The notes beneath the pieces are model-generated. The model was given only the letters and a program-made list of their open reading frames with translations, was not told where the DNA came from and searched no databases. The translations under genes were made by a program, and so were the position numbers. A stretch of DNA of 64,000 nt from Chloroflexota bacterium (lineage in GTDB: Bacteria; Chloroflexota; Dehalococcoidia; UBA2979): the NCBI GenBank assembly GCA_947479915.1, contig CANKAU010000006.1:40343-104342 (forward strand). Reading direction: 5' to 3'. Position 1 is the stretch's first letter. The number at the start of each line of letters is the position of its first letter. Below are positions 25,463 through 34,580 of this stretch, piece after piece.

Positions 25463-26770
25463 ATGACCGAAATCCGTCCCTTCCGTGCGCTCCGGTACGA
25501 CCCCAGCCGCGTCACCCCCGACGACGTGATCGCCCCGCCCTACGACGTGGTGGGTGCTGACGCCGTGGCCGCGCTGCACGCGCGCTCCCCGTACAACGCC
25601 GCCCACCTCGAGAACCCAGCCGGCAGCGGGGACTCGAGGTTCGCCGGGGCGAAGCGCACGCTGGACGGCTGGCTGAAGGACAAGGCGCTCGTCCGCGACG
25701 CCGCGCCTGCGCTCTACGTGTACGAGCAGCGCGCCAAGATCGAGGGCAAGTGGGTGAGCCGCCGCTGCGTCTTCGCGCGGACTCGCCTGCACCGCCCGGA
25801 GGAAGGCATCGTCCGCCCGCACGAGGCCACGCTCTCCGGCCCGCGCGAGGAGCGCCTGCGCCTCATCCGCGCGACGCGCACGAACATCTCGCCGATCTTC
25901 GCGACGTTCCTCGACCCGACGCACGCCGCAGGCGACCTGATTGCGAAGGTCGCCGGCACGGAGCCGGACTTCGAGGCGCACGACCGGCTGGGCGACCGGC
26001 ACCGCCTGTGGGTGGTCACCAACAAGCAGCAGGTCGGCACGCTGGTCGACGTCCTCGGCGCGACGAACATCACGATCGCCGACGGCCACCACCGCACGCA
26101 CACCGCGCTCGACTACCGCGACGAGTGCGCCGCGAAGGCCGGCAAGAAGTGGACCGGCAACGAGCCGGAGAACTTCGCGCTGATGGGCCTCATCCCCGAG
26201 GACGACCCCGGCCTGGTGATCCTCCCCATCCACCGGCTCGTGAAGGACGAAGTGATCCCGGAGCGCTTCCTGGAGCGCCTGAGCGCGCTCTACCGCGTGG
26301 AGACGCTGTCCACCGGCGGCGGCGCCGACGCGGTCGAGGCGGCCTGGGAGCGCGTGCAGGCGAACGGCTACGGGCCGACCGCCTTCGCGATCCTCGGCGT
26401 CGATGGGCCGCACTCGATCCACCTCGCCACCGCCCGCGCGCAGGAGGCGATCGACGCCGCGATGCCGCAGGAGCTGTCGACGGCCTCGAAGCGCCTCGAC
26501 GCGCGCATCCTGACCGAGACGGTGCTGACGCCGATCTTCGGCATCGACCGCGCGGCCCTCGCCGCCGGACGCGTCGAGTTCACCGAGAGCGTCGAGGAGG
26601 CCCGCGAGGCCGTGGAGAGCGGCGCGTGCCGCCTCGCCTTCCTCATCAACGCGACGCGGGTGGACCAGGTGACGGCGGTCGCCGACGCCGCCGAGGTGAT
26701 GCCGCAGAAGTCGACGTTCTTCTACCCGAAGCTCGCCACCGGCCTCGTCTTCAACAGCCTCGACGACTAG
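25463..26770 (+). CDS. DUF1015 family protein (SerK/SbnI-like kinase superfamily member)
   Basis: 435 residues, MTEIRPFRALRYDPSRV. Family hallmarks are VIAPPYDVV near the N-terminus, YNAAHLENP, YVYEQ and IADGHHRTHTALDYRDE. DUF1015 proteins are often encoded beside serA and an aminotransferase, and related proteins (SbnI/SerK) are serine kinases. A role in free-serine phosphorylation or control is therefore possible, but unproven. It is convergent with serA and shares a terminator with it. The track start (25370) lacks the conserved N-terminus. Confidence 0.85.
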   Translation: MTEIRPFRALRYDPSRVTPDDVIAPPYDVVGADAVAALHARSPYNAAHLENPAGSGDSRFAGAKRTLDGWLKDKALVRDAAPALYVYEQRAKIEGKWVSRRCVFARTRLHRPEEGIVRPHEATLSGPREERLRLIRATRTNISPIFATFLDPTHAAGDLIAKVAGTEPDFEAHDRLGDRHRLWVVTNKQQVGTLVDVLGATNITIADGHHRTHTALDYRDECAAKAGKKWTGNEPENFALMGLIPEDDPGLVILPIHRLVKDEVIPERFLERLSALYRVETLSTGGGADAVEAAWERVQANGYGPTAFAILGVDGPHSIHLATARAQEAIDAAMPQELSTASKRLDARILTETVLTPIFGIDRAALAAGRVEFTESVEEAREAVESGACRLAFLINATRVDQVTAVADAAEVMPQKSTFFYPKLATGLVFNSLDD

Positions 26771-26799
26771 GCGCGGCTCGCTCCGGCGCCAGACACAGC

Positions 26800-26826
26800 A
26801 ACGCCCCGGCCATCGGCCGGGGCGTT
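26800..26826. terminator. Bidirectional terminator between DUF1015 gene and serA
   Basis: A perfect 12-bp stem, AACGCCCCGGCC / GGCCGGGGCGTT, with loop ATC, 29 nt after the DUF1015 stop and 24 nt from the serA stop. Confidence 0.8.
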
Positions 26827-26850
26827 GTCGTTGGTGAACCAGCGTCGAGG

Positions 26851-28428
26851 CTAGAGCTGAACCTGGCGCAGCGCGTCGATGCCGTCGAGAGCCGCGACCT
26901 GCGCCGCCTCGGCGTCCGTCAGCTCGCGTTCCACGCCGATGAGCATCAGCGCCTGGCTCGCGGGGCCGGGCGACACGGACATCGAGTTGATGTTCACGCC
27001 CAGGCCGCCGAGGAGCGTACCGACGCGGCCGATGCTGCCCGGCTTGTCCACGTTCTCGATCGCGAGGAAGTGCTGCGAGCCGTTCTCGCGGACGTCCACG
27101 CCGTAGGAGTTAATCGCGACCACGCGCACGCCATCAGCGTGGGTGGCGGCGACGCGCTCCTCGCCCTTGTCGGTGCTCAGGGTGACGACCACGAGGTTCG
27201 CGTACGGCTCCTGTGCGGCGCCGCTCTCCTCCTCGATGCGGATGCCCTGCGCCTCGGCGCTGGCGAGCGCGTTCACGGCGGACACCTTCTCGGAGGTCAC
27301 ACCGTCCAGCAGGCCGACGATCACGGAGAGCGTGAGCGGCTTCGTGTTGTGGTTGCCGATCTCGCCCAGGTACTGGACGCGCACCTTCTGCAGGCTGCCC
27401 GTCGCAAGCTGTCGCGCGACACGGGCCGCAGCGGCCGCGGCGTCGATGTACGGCCCGATGACCGCCATCGCCTCAGCAGCGACGGTCGGGATGTTCACGG
27501 GGAAACGCGGCGCGCCCCCGGCAAGCACCTCGATCACCTGCTCGGCCACATCAACGCCGGCGCGGTCCTGCGCCTCGTTGGTGGAGGCGGCGAGGTGCGG
27601 GGTGACGACGATCTTGTCGCTCGTGGTCAGGATGTTGCCGACCGCCGGCTCCTCGGAGAAGACGTCGATCGCGGCGCCCGCGACCTGGCCGGACTCCACC
27701 GCGTCGAACAGCGCCTGCTCGTCGATGAGCGCGCCGCGGGCGGCGTTGATGATGCGAATGCCCTTCTTGGACTTCGCCAGCAGCTCCGCGTTCACCAGGC
27801 TGCGCGTCTCGGCCTGCAGGGCCGTGTGCAGCGTGACGAAGTCGGACTCCGCGAAGAGCTCCTCAAGGCTTCGGCGCTCGACACCCAGTGCGCTCATGCG
27901 CTCGTCCGAGACGTAGGGGTCGAACGCCAACACACGCATCTCGAAAGCGCGTGCGCGGCGGGCGAACTCGGTGCCGATGCGGCCGAGGCCGACGATGCCG
28001 AGCGTCTTTCCGTTGACCTCGAGACCGGTGTACTTCGAGCGATCCCAGCGGCCAGCCTGCAGCGAGGCGTGCCCCTGCGGGATGTTCCGCGCGAGGGCGA
28101 GCATCAGGCCGAACGCGTGCTCCGCGGTCGACATGGTGTTCGCGAACGGGGCGTTCACCACGATGACGCCGTGGCGGCTGGCCGCTTCGACGTCCACGTT
28201 GTCCACGCCCACGCCGGCGCGGGCGATGATCTGCAGCTTCGGCGCCGCGGCGATGACCTTCTCGGTCACCTGCGTCTGGCTGCGGACGACCAGCGCGTCC
28301 GCGTCCTTGATCGCCTCACACAGCGCGTCTTCCTTGAGGCCGCTCGAGACGACCACCTCGTGGTGCTTCTCGAGGAGGGTGATGCCCTCCTTCGCGATGC
28401 TGTCCGCTACGAGGATCTTCGCCATCAT
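26851..28428 (-). CDS. serA: D-3-phosphoglycerate dehydrogenase
   Basis: 525-residue long-form PGDH: substrate and nucleotide domains (ARAGVGVDNVDVEAA, GIVGLGRIGTEFARRA, NAARGALIDEQAL), the catalytic His region VTPHLAASTNEAQ, the intervening ASB domain and a C-terminal ACT domain (IENVDKPGSIGRVGTLLGGLGVNINSMSV) for serine feedback. First step of serine synthesis. Located 44 nt after the aminotransferase gene, in one operon. Confidence 0.96.
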   Translation of the reverse strand: MMAKILVADSIAKEGITLLEKHHEVVVSSGLKEDALCEAIKDADALVVRSQTQVTEKVIAAAPKLQIIARAGVGVDNVDVEAASRHGVIVVNAPFANTMSTAEHAFGLMLALARNIPQGHASLQAGRWDRSKYTGLEVNGKTLGIVGLGRIGTEFARRARAFEMRVLAFDPYVSDERMSALGVERRSLEELFAESDFVTLHTALQAETRSLVNAELLAKSKKGIRIINAARGALIDEQALFDAVESGQVAGAAIDVFSEEPAVGNILTTSDKIVVTPHLAASTNEAQDRAGVDVAEQVIEVLAGGAPRFPVNIPTVAAEAMAVIGPYIDAAAAAARVARQLATGSLQKVRVQYLGEIGNHNTKPLTLSVIVGLLDGVTSEKVSAVNALASAEAQGIRIEEESGAAQEPYANLVVVTLSTDKGEERVAATHADGVRVVAINSYGVDVRENGSQHFLAIENVDKPGSIGRVGTLLGGLGVNINSMSVSPGPASQALMLIGVERELTDAEAAQVAALDGIDALRQVQL

Positions 28429-28472
28429 CCCGCCCCTGTCTGCCGCGCCGCGGCTCCGAACTGCCGCGTGGA

Positions 28473-29567
28473 TTAGCCCTTGTAGCCGAGCTCAGCCAGC
28501 GAGGCGCGCAGCGCCTCAAGGCCCGCGGCGATGTCCTCGTCGTGGACCCAGCCGAGGTGGCCGAAGCGGATGATCTTGCCGCGGAGCGAGCCCTGGCCGC
28601 CGGCGAAGACGGTGTTGAACTGGTCCTGCGCGACGTTCAGCAGCTTCTGCCCATCGATGCCATCCGGCAGGCGGATGGCGGTGACGGTGTCGGACTCAAT
28701 GCCCTCGGTCGCGAGGAGCTGGAGGCCCATGCTGCGGACGCCGGCGCGGCACATGCTCGCGAGGCGGTGGTGCCGCGCGTACACGTTGTCCATGCCCTCT
28801 TCGAACATCATCTTCAGCGAGTGGTCGAGCTGGAACCAGATCGACACCGCAGGAGTCCACGGCGTCTGGCCGGACTCAGCCGACTTCTGGTGGCGGCGCA
28901 GGTCGAAGTAGAAGCGCGGCTGCGACGTGTTCGCGTCGATCTTCGCCCAGGCGCGCTCGTTGCAGGAGACGAAGGCCAGACCCGGGGCCGTCATCCAGCC
29001 CTTCTGCGAGCCGGAGAGCACCACGTCCAGGTCCCACTCGTCGACCTTCACGGGCACCGAGGAGAGCGAGGAGATCGCGTCCACCATCAGCACCGCGCCG
29101 TCGCGCTTGTGCACGAGCTTCGCGAGCTCCGGGAGGATCGGCTGCGTCACACCGGTGGAGGTCTCGTTGTGGGTGACCAGCACGAGGCGGATGTTCGGGT
29201 TCGCGTTGAACGCGGCCTCGATCTGGTTGAGGTCGGAGGCGAGGCCCTGCTCGAACTTGAGCTCCGTGCCCTTGCCGCCATAGATCTTCACGAGGTTGAT
29301 GAGGCGGTCGCCGAACTCGCCGATCGAGATGACCAGCACCTCGTCGCCCGGGGCCATCAGGTTCACGACCGCGGACTCCATGGCACCGGTGCCGGAGGCC
29401 GTCAGGGTCATGACGTCGTTGGTGGTCTGGTAGACCTTCTTCACACCCTCGGTGGTGCGCGCGATCATGTCGAAGAACTCGCGACCGCGGTGGTTGATCA
29501 TCGGAGCAGCGCCGGCCTGCGCCACCTCGTCGGGGACAGTGGTGGGACCGGGAATACGCAGGTTCAC
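28473..29567 (-). CDS. Class V PLP aminotransferase (phosphoserine/serine-glyoxylate type)
   Basis: 364 residues, fold type I PLP enzyme of the AGXT/MJ0959 group: TASGTGAMESAVVNL, THNETSTGVTQPI, VDAISSLSSVPVKVDEWDLDVVLSGSQKGWMTAPG (PLP Lys in SQKG) and the C-terminal IIRFGHLGWV. Co-transcribed with serA, so it most likely supplies the phosphoserine aminotransferase step in place of a canonical serC; serine-glyoxylate or serine-pyruvate transaminase is the alternative. GTG start with GAGGAG SD; the track's start at 29645 overruns the promoter. Confidence 0.9.
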   Translation of the reverse strand: MNLRIPGPTTVPDEVAQAGAAPMINHRGREFFDMIARTTEGVKKVYQTTNDVMTLTASGTGAMESAVVNLMAPGDEVLVISIGEFGDRLINLVKIYGGKGTELKFEQGLASDLNQIEAAFNANPNIRLVLVTHNETSTGVTQPILPELAKLVHKRDGAVLMVDAISSLSSVPVKVDEWDLDVVLSGSQKGWMTAPGLAFVSCNERAWAKIDANTSQPRFYFDLRRHQKSAESGQTPWTPAVSIWFQLDHSLKMMFEEGMDNVYARHHRLASMCRAGVRSMGLQLLATEGIESDTVTAIRLPDGIDGQKLLNVAQDQFNTVFAGGQGSLRGKIIRFGHLGWVHDEDIAAGLEALRASLAELGYKG

Positions 29568-29617
29568 GAGAACTCCTCGAGTTGGGGGATCAGGAATGAC
29601 GCAGGTGGCGTGTTCCG

Positions 29618-29645
29618 ATCGTACGAAGCACGGGGGTACGGTCAA
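29618..29645 (-). promoter_or_regulatory. Promoter of the aminotransferase-serA operon
   Basis: TTGACC (29640-29645) and TACGAT (29618-29623) on the minus strand with a 16-bp spacer, about 50 nt before the GTG start. Confidence 0.55.
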
Positions 29646-29709
29646 CGAACACGCGTGAGCATGATGCGCCCGTTATCGGCCCGGCGCGATCCCACCCGGC
29701 GCCCGCGCC

Positions 29710-29715
29710 TACAAT
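29710..29715 (+). promoter_or_regulatory. -10 element of selA
   Basis: TACAAT on the plus strand, 39 nt before the selA ATG. A -35 match is not evident. A small GC hairpin (GGCCTC/GAGGCC) follows in the leader. Confidence 0.4.
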
Positions 29716-29754
29716 CGAGGGGTCGGCCTCCTCACGAGGCCCCGAGGAGCCCTG

Positions 29755-31188
29755 ATGACCACGCACCAAGCCCCCGGTGATTCGCCCTACCGCGACCTCC
29801 CCTCGGTCGACCGGTTGCTGGCGGACGCCCGCGTGGCGGCGCTGGTGCCCGACCACGGCCATGACGCCGTCGCCGGCCTCGCCCGGACGATCCTCGGGGA
29901 GTACCGGCAGGCGATCGCCGAGGTCGGCGCAGCGCCCGCGGAGCCGGTCGTGGACGCCCTGCTGACCCGCGCCGCCACCGCGTTCCGCCCCAGCCTGGTG
30001 CGCGTCGTCAACGCGACCGGCGTGATCATCCACACGAATCTCGGGCGCGCGCCGCTGGCACGTTCTGCTCTGGACGCGATCCAGCGGGTCGCCAGCGGCT
30101 ATTCCAACCTCGAGTACGACGTCGCAGCCGGCGAGCGCGGCTCCCGCACGAGCCACCTCGATGCAACGTTATGTCGCATCATCGGCGCCGAGGCCGGCGT
30201 GGCGGTGAACAACAACGCCTCCGCCCTGCTGCTGGCGCTCTCCGCGCTCTGTCGCGACCGCGAGGTGATCATCTCGCGCGGCCAGCTCGTCGAGATCGGC
30301 GGAGGCTTCCGCATCCCCGACGTGATGCGCCAGTCCGGCGCGCACCTCGTGGAGGTCGGCACCACCAACCGCACCTACCTCCGCGACTACGCCGAGGCGA
30401 TCACCGACCGCACCGCCGCAATCCTGCGCGTGCACTCCTCGAACTTTCGCGTGGTCGGGTTCGTCGAGGAGACCCCACTGGCCTCGCTCGCCGAGCTGGC
30501 ACGCGAGCGGGGGCTCCTGCTGATCGACGACCTCGGCAGCGGCGCGCTGCTGGACACCCGTGACTTCGGCCTCGCGGCCGAGCCGATGGTGCAGGAATCG
30601 GTACGTGCCGGAGCCGACGTGGTCCTGGCATCTGGCGACAAGCTCCTCGGCGGCCCGCAGGCGGGGATCGCCGTCGGCAAGGCCGCGCCGATCGAGGCGA
30701 TGCGCCGCCACCCGCTCGCCCGCGCCGTCCGCGCGGACAAGACCACGATCGCCGCGCTCGCCGCGACCCTCGACCACTACTCGCGCGGCGACGCCGTCGA
30801 GGCGATCCCGGTCTGGCGCATGATCGCGGCGGATCCGGAGACGCTCGCGCGCCGCGCCCGTCGCTGGTCGCGCGCCTGCGGCCCCTACGGCGTGGCCGTC
30901 GAGGCGCAGTCGACGATCGGCGGGGGCTCGCTCCCCGGCGAGGAACTGCCGACGACCGTCTGCGCGATGACCCCGCCCCACAGTCCCGTGATCGGCGGCA
31001 GCGCGGACGCCCTCGCCGCCGCGCTGCGTGCCGCCACACCGCCGATCGTCGCCCGCATCGTGGACGACCGGGTGCTTCTCGACCCGCGCACGGTCGACCC
31101 GTCCGAGGACTGGCACGTCGAGGCGACCCTCAGCGCGATCTGCGGCACCGCGCCGCTCGAGCCCGAGGGAGCCGGCGCTGGACGATAG
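29755..31188 (+). CDS. selA: L-seryl-tRNA(Sec) selenium transferase
   Basis: 477 residues. Converts Ser-tRNA(Sec) to Sec-tRNA(Sec) using selenophosphate. The N-terminal segment LPSVDRLLADARVAALV binds tRNA(Sec). The core NATGVIIHTNLGRAPL, SNLEYDVAAGERGSR and LLASGDKLLGGPQAG-type motif (seen as VVLASGDKLLGGPQAGI, PLP Lys) are typical. It implies the organism makes selenoproteins, but no selB, selD or tRNA(Sec) is seen in the window. The 3' end overlaps the inferred mutS2 start. Confidence 0.94.
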   Translation: MTTHQAPGDSPYRDLPSVDRLLADARVAALVPDHGHDAVAGLARTILGEYRQAIAEVGAAPAEPVVDALLTRAATAFRPSLVRVVNATGVIIHTNLGRAPLARSALDAIQRVASGYSNLEYDVAAGERGSRTSHLDATLCRIIGAEAGVAVNNNASALLLALSALCRDREVIISRGQLVEIGGGFRIPDVMRQSGAHLVEVGTTNRTYLRDYAEAITDRTAAILRVHSSNFRVVGFVEETPLASLAELARERGLLLIDDLGSGALLDTRDFGLAAEPMVQESVRAGADVVLASGDKLLGGPQAGIAVGKAAPIEAMRRHPLARAVRADKTTIAALAATLDHYSRGDAVEAIPVWRMIAADPETLARRARRWSRACGPYGVAVEAQSTIGGGSLPGEELPTTVCAMTPPHSPVIGGSADALAAALRAATPPIVARIVDDRVLLDPRTVDPSEDWHVEATLSAICGTAPLEPEGAGAGR

Positions 31189-33568
31189 AACCCTCGAAGC
31201 GCTGGAGTTCCCGATCGTCCTCGAACGGCTCGCCGCGCTCACCGCGTGGTCAGCGGGTCGAGAGGCGGCACTGGCTCTGCGCCCGGTCTCCGACCTCGAC
31301 ACCGTGGTCCGCCGCCAGCGCGAGACAGCCGAGGCGATCACGCTCGACCGCCTCGGCGTCGCGATCCCGATGCACGGCGCGCGCGACGTGCGCGAGCGCG
31401 TGCGGGCTGCGGCGCGCGGCAGCGTGCTCACGCCGTTCGAGCTGATGGATGTCGCGGGCCTCTGTCGCGCGGCTCAGCAGGCTCGCCGTGCGCTGGTTCG
31501 GGTCGTGGACGAGGCGCCCCTCCTCGCCAACGTCGCAAACGGCATCCCCGACGTCGGCCCGCTGCGGATGCTCATCGACGAGGCGATCGACGAGCAGGGC
31601 GCGGTGCGCGACAGCGCCAGCCCTGAGCTCGCCGCGATCCGCCGCAACCTGATCTCGGCACACGAGCGGCTGCAGCAGCGGATGCAGGCGCTTCTCTCGT
31701 CGACCACGATGCGCAACGCGCTGCAGGACACGATCATCGTCATGCGCGACGGCCGCTACGTGCTGCCAGTGAAGGCCGACTTCCGCGGCGCGGTGCGCGG
31801 CGTCGTCCACGACACGTCGTCCTCCGGCGCGACGCTCTACATCGAGCCGCTCGCCGTCGTGGAGCTCGGCAACGCGTGGCGCGAGTTGCAGGTGCGCGAG
31901 CGGCACGAGGTCGAACGCGTCCTGCGCGAGCTGTCCACCGCGGCCGGTGAGGCCGAGTACGACATCGCTGAGGCCAGCACGCGACTCGCGCACCTCGACG
32001 TCGCTCAGGCGAAGGCGCGGCTCGCGGCGGCGCTCGATGCCCGCGACCTCGCCTCGACCGGGCATCGCCAGAACTGGCTCGTTGAGGCGCCCGGGGAGCT
32101 GCGGCTGGATGACGCGCGGCACCCGCTGCTCTCCGGCCACGTCGTGCCGACGACGATCCGCGTCGGCGGTGACTTCGACGCGCTGCTGATCACCGGGCCG
32201 AACACCGGCGGCAAGACCGTCGCGTTGAAGACGGCAGGACTGCTCTGTCTCATGGCACTCGCCGGGCTGCCCGTCCCCGCGCGCGCCGGGTCACAGGTGC
32301 CGGTCTACCAGCAGATCTTCGCGGACATCGGCGACGAGCAGTCCATCGAGCAGTCCCTGTCCACGTTCTCGGGGCACATGACCGCCGTCATCGACATCAT
32401 CGAACGCGCGCACGAGGGATCGCTGGTGCTCCTCGACGAGGTCGGCGCCGGTACCGATCCGACCGAGGGCGCTGCGCTGGGCATCGCGATCGTCGACCGG
32501 CTGATCCACCAGGGCGCCTCGCTGATCGCGACCACGCACCACAGCGAGTTGAAGGTGTACGCACATCGCACGCCGCGCGTGACCAACGCCTCCGTCGAGT
32601 TCGACCTGAACACGCTGCGGCCTACCTATCGCCTGTCGATCGGTCTCCCCGGCCAGTCGAACGCCCTCGCGATCGCCAGCGGGCTCGGCATGCCGAGCGA
32701 CGTGATCGAGGCGGCGCGCGGCACGCTGTCCTCCGAAGAGCGCGACTTCGAGTCGCTGCTGGGCGACCTGCGCGCGCAACTGACCGAGGCCGAGGAGCGC
32801 TCCGAGCGGGCCGGCCGCGCGGCCACCGAGGCAGAAACACTGCGTGCCGACCTCCAGCGCCGCAGCGCCGACCTCGTCGCGGAGACGACGCACATCCGCG
32901 AGGAGGCCCGCGCACGCGTCCGCCGCGAGCTGAAGGATGTCGAGCGCTTCCTCGACCGGACGAAGCGCGACGTCGAAGCCGCCCGCCTGGAGCAAGCCCG
33001 CGTCGACTACGAGCGTGCCTCCCGTGCCGCCGAGCGCATCAAGGAGCCGCCGCCCCCGTCGCCCGTCCTGGACGACCTCCCGCCGATCCTCGCCCGTCCC
33101 CCGCGGACGCACGAGGTGCGCCCGGGCGGCCTCGTGTGGCTGCGCGGCATGACCACGGCGGGCGAAGTGCTGGGTGAGCCGGACGAGCACGGCATGTTCT
33201 CGGTGCAGTTCGGCTCGATCCGCACCAATGCCCGCCTCGAACAGGTCGAGCGCCCCGGCGACCAGCCGCCGGTGGCACGCATGCGCGACACCACGATCCT
33301 CGTCTCCACCCCGCCCGACGTCGGCATGTCGATCGAGGTGCGCGGACAGCGGCTGGACGAGGCGCTCCCGAAGGTCGAGGAGTTCCTGGACCACGCGGCG
33401 CGCAACGGACGGGCGCGCGTCCTCCTCATCCACGGCAAGGGCACCGGGGTCATGCGTCGCGCTGTTCGCGAGATGCTGGACCGGCACCCCCTCGTGAAGA
33501 GCTACGAGACGGCCGAGCGCGCCGAGGGCGGCGAAGGGGTGACCGTCGCGTACCTCGAGACGGTCTAG
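31178..33568 (+). CDS. mutS2: Endonuclease MutS2 / ribosome-rescue ATPase
   Basis: About 796 residues. Begins LDDRTLEALEFPIVLERLAALT like other MutS2 proteins. MutS core with clamp/lever, Walker A GPNTGGKT, Walker B LVLLDEVGAGTDPTEG, a long charged coiled coil, KOW-like segment, and C-terminal Smr domain (EVRGQRLDEALPKVEEFLDHA, HGKGTGVMRRAV). No ATG/GTG/TTG fits the conserved N-terminus; the first codon is most simply CTG at 31178, 6 nt after GAGGGAG, overlapping selA by 11 nt. The track's GTG (31028) adds unrelated residues. Confidence 0.9.
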   Translation: MDDRTLEALEFPIVLERLAALTAWSAGREAALALRPVSDLDTVVRRQRETAEAITLDRLGVAIPMHGARDVRERVRAAARGSVLTPFELMDVAGLCRAAQQARRALVRVVDEAPLLANVANGIPDVGPLRMLIDEAIDEQGAVRDSASPELAAIRRNLISAHERLQQRMQALLSSTTMRNALQDTIIVMRDGRYVLPVKADFRGAVRGVVHDTSSSGATLYIEPLAVVELGNAWRELQVRERHEVERVLRELSTAAGEAEYDIAEASTRLAHLDVAQAKARLAAALDARDLASTGHRQNWLVEAPGELRLDDARHPLLSGHVVPTTIRVGGDFDALLITGPNTGGKTVALKTAGLLCLMALAGLPVPARAGSQVPVYQQIFADIGDEQSIEQSLSTFSGHMTAVIDIIERAHEGSLVLLDEVGAGTDPTEGAALGIAIVDRLIHQGASLIATTHHSELKVYAHRTPRVTNASVEFDLNTLRPTYRLSIGLPGQSNALAIASGLGMPSDVIEAARGTLSSEERDFESLLGDLRAQLTEAEERSERAGRAATEAETLRADLQRRSADLVAETTHIREEARARVRRELKDVERFLDRTKRDVEAARLEQARVDYERASRAAERIKEPPPPSPVLDDLPPILARPPRTHEVRPGGLVWLRGMTTAGEVLGEPDEHGMFSVQFGSIRTNARLEQVERPGDQPPVARMRDTTILVSTPPDVGMSIEVRGQRLDEALPKVEEFLDHAARNGRARVLLIHGKGTGVMRRAVREMLDRHPLVKSYETAERAEGGEGVTVAYLETV

Positions 33569-33635
33569 GCACGGGCGCGTTTAACCCGATCTCAACGCTC
33601 GGACTACCCACCGCACGACCGTGTGCGCGCACTCT

Positions 33636-34580
33636 ATGGGCATGGCTCCTCGCATCGTCATCGTCTGCGCGCAGTGCGGCTCCGTCGTCGACACCGAACC
33701 TGTCGGGCTCGGCGACGAGTTGTTCTGCTGCCTCGGATGCGTCGGCGGCGGGCCCTGCATCTGCGAGCAGCAGGGTCACGACACGCTGGCCCTGCGGGTC
33801 GGGCCGTTCACCAGCCAGGCGGAGCTCCTCCGATTCGCCGCGCGGCTCGAGCAGTCGCCCGGCCTGCTGCAGGTGGAGATGACCGACCCCGATCTGCAGG
33901 AGGCGCGCTTCACGGCCGTCGCCCCCTCGCCGGATGTGCTCGCACTGGCCGTCGAGGCGAACCCCGACTTCACGATCACCGTCGAGACCAGCGGCAGCAC
34001 CGTCTACGGGCGCGTCGCGCGCCCTCGACGCTCCCGCGCGTCGAGCACCGCGGACGGACTGCTCCCGACACGCACCCGCTTCCGTGTGTTTCGGGCCGCC
34101 TCGGAAAGCACCGTCGACGATGCATCGAGCAGCGCCCGCGAACCCGTGCGAAGCGACGGCGATCCGACCGAGGAGCAGGTCGCGGAGTTGCTCGCCAACG
34201 CCCGCGCTACCGCCTCGATGCGCGCGTTCGCTCCCCAGCCGATCGTCGGCGTCCGCACCCCGGCCGATGCACCGGAGGCACAGCCCCCCTCGCTCGGCGC
34301 CGCGCCGATGACCGTGGCGATCGTGGGGTCGGGCTTCCCGTCGTTCCTCGCGCTCAACGAGTTCCAGGGCGTCGTCCGGGCGCTGCCGGGCGTGCGCGAC
34401 ACGCGCGTCCGTCGCTTCTACGCCGGGACGCTGAACCTCGCCGTGGACTACGAAGACGGTGTGCCGTTCGTGGAGCGGCTGCGCCTCGCCGCGGGCAGCG
34501 CCTGGACCGTGACCGCCTCGACCCCCGAGCGCGTCGAGGTTCGCGTGGCCTCCGTCTCGGCGCTCGTCTCGAACGGCTAG
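33636..34580 (+). CDS. Zn-ribbon protein with a duplicated alpha/beta domain, function unknown
   Basis: About 314 residues. The N-terminal cysteine cluster VCAQCGSVVD...FCCLGCVGGGPCIC looks metal-binding. Two similar domains follow: LALRVGPFTSQAELLRFAARLEQSPGLLQVEMTDPDLQEARFTA (residues ~55-125) and MTVAIVGSGFPSFLALNEFQGVVRALPGVRDTRVRRFYAGTLNLAVD (~230-305), each ending VRVA/GRVA after a short strand. They share an 'F..L...L..LPGV..V.VR.F..G...' pattern reminiscent of ferredoxin-like metal-binding domains. The linker is Ser/Arg/Ala-rich. I do not recognise the family. Start uncertain (GTG 33621, ATG 33636 or 33642). Confidence 0.7.
   Translation: MGMAPRIVIVCAQCGSVVDTEPVGLGDELFCCLGCVGGGPCICEQQGHDTLALRVGPFTSQAELLRFAARLEQSPGLLQVEMTDPDLQEARFTAVAPSPDVLALAVEANPDFTITVETSGSTVYGRVARPRRSRASSTADGLLPTRTRFRVFRAASESTVDDASSSAREPVRSDGDPTEEQVAELLANARATASMRAFAPQPIVGVRTPADAPEAQPPSLGAAPMTVAIVGSGFPSFLALNEFQGVVRALPGVRDTRVRRFYAGTLNLAVDYEDGVPFVERLRLAAGSAWTVTASTPERVEVRVASVSALVSNG

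Noticed and set aside
25750-28476. 908-residue ORF on the plus strand
   Set aside because: Runs out of frame through DUF1015 and antisense to serA; no domain, composition typical of high-GC shadow frames.
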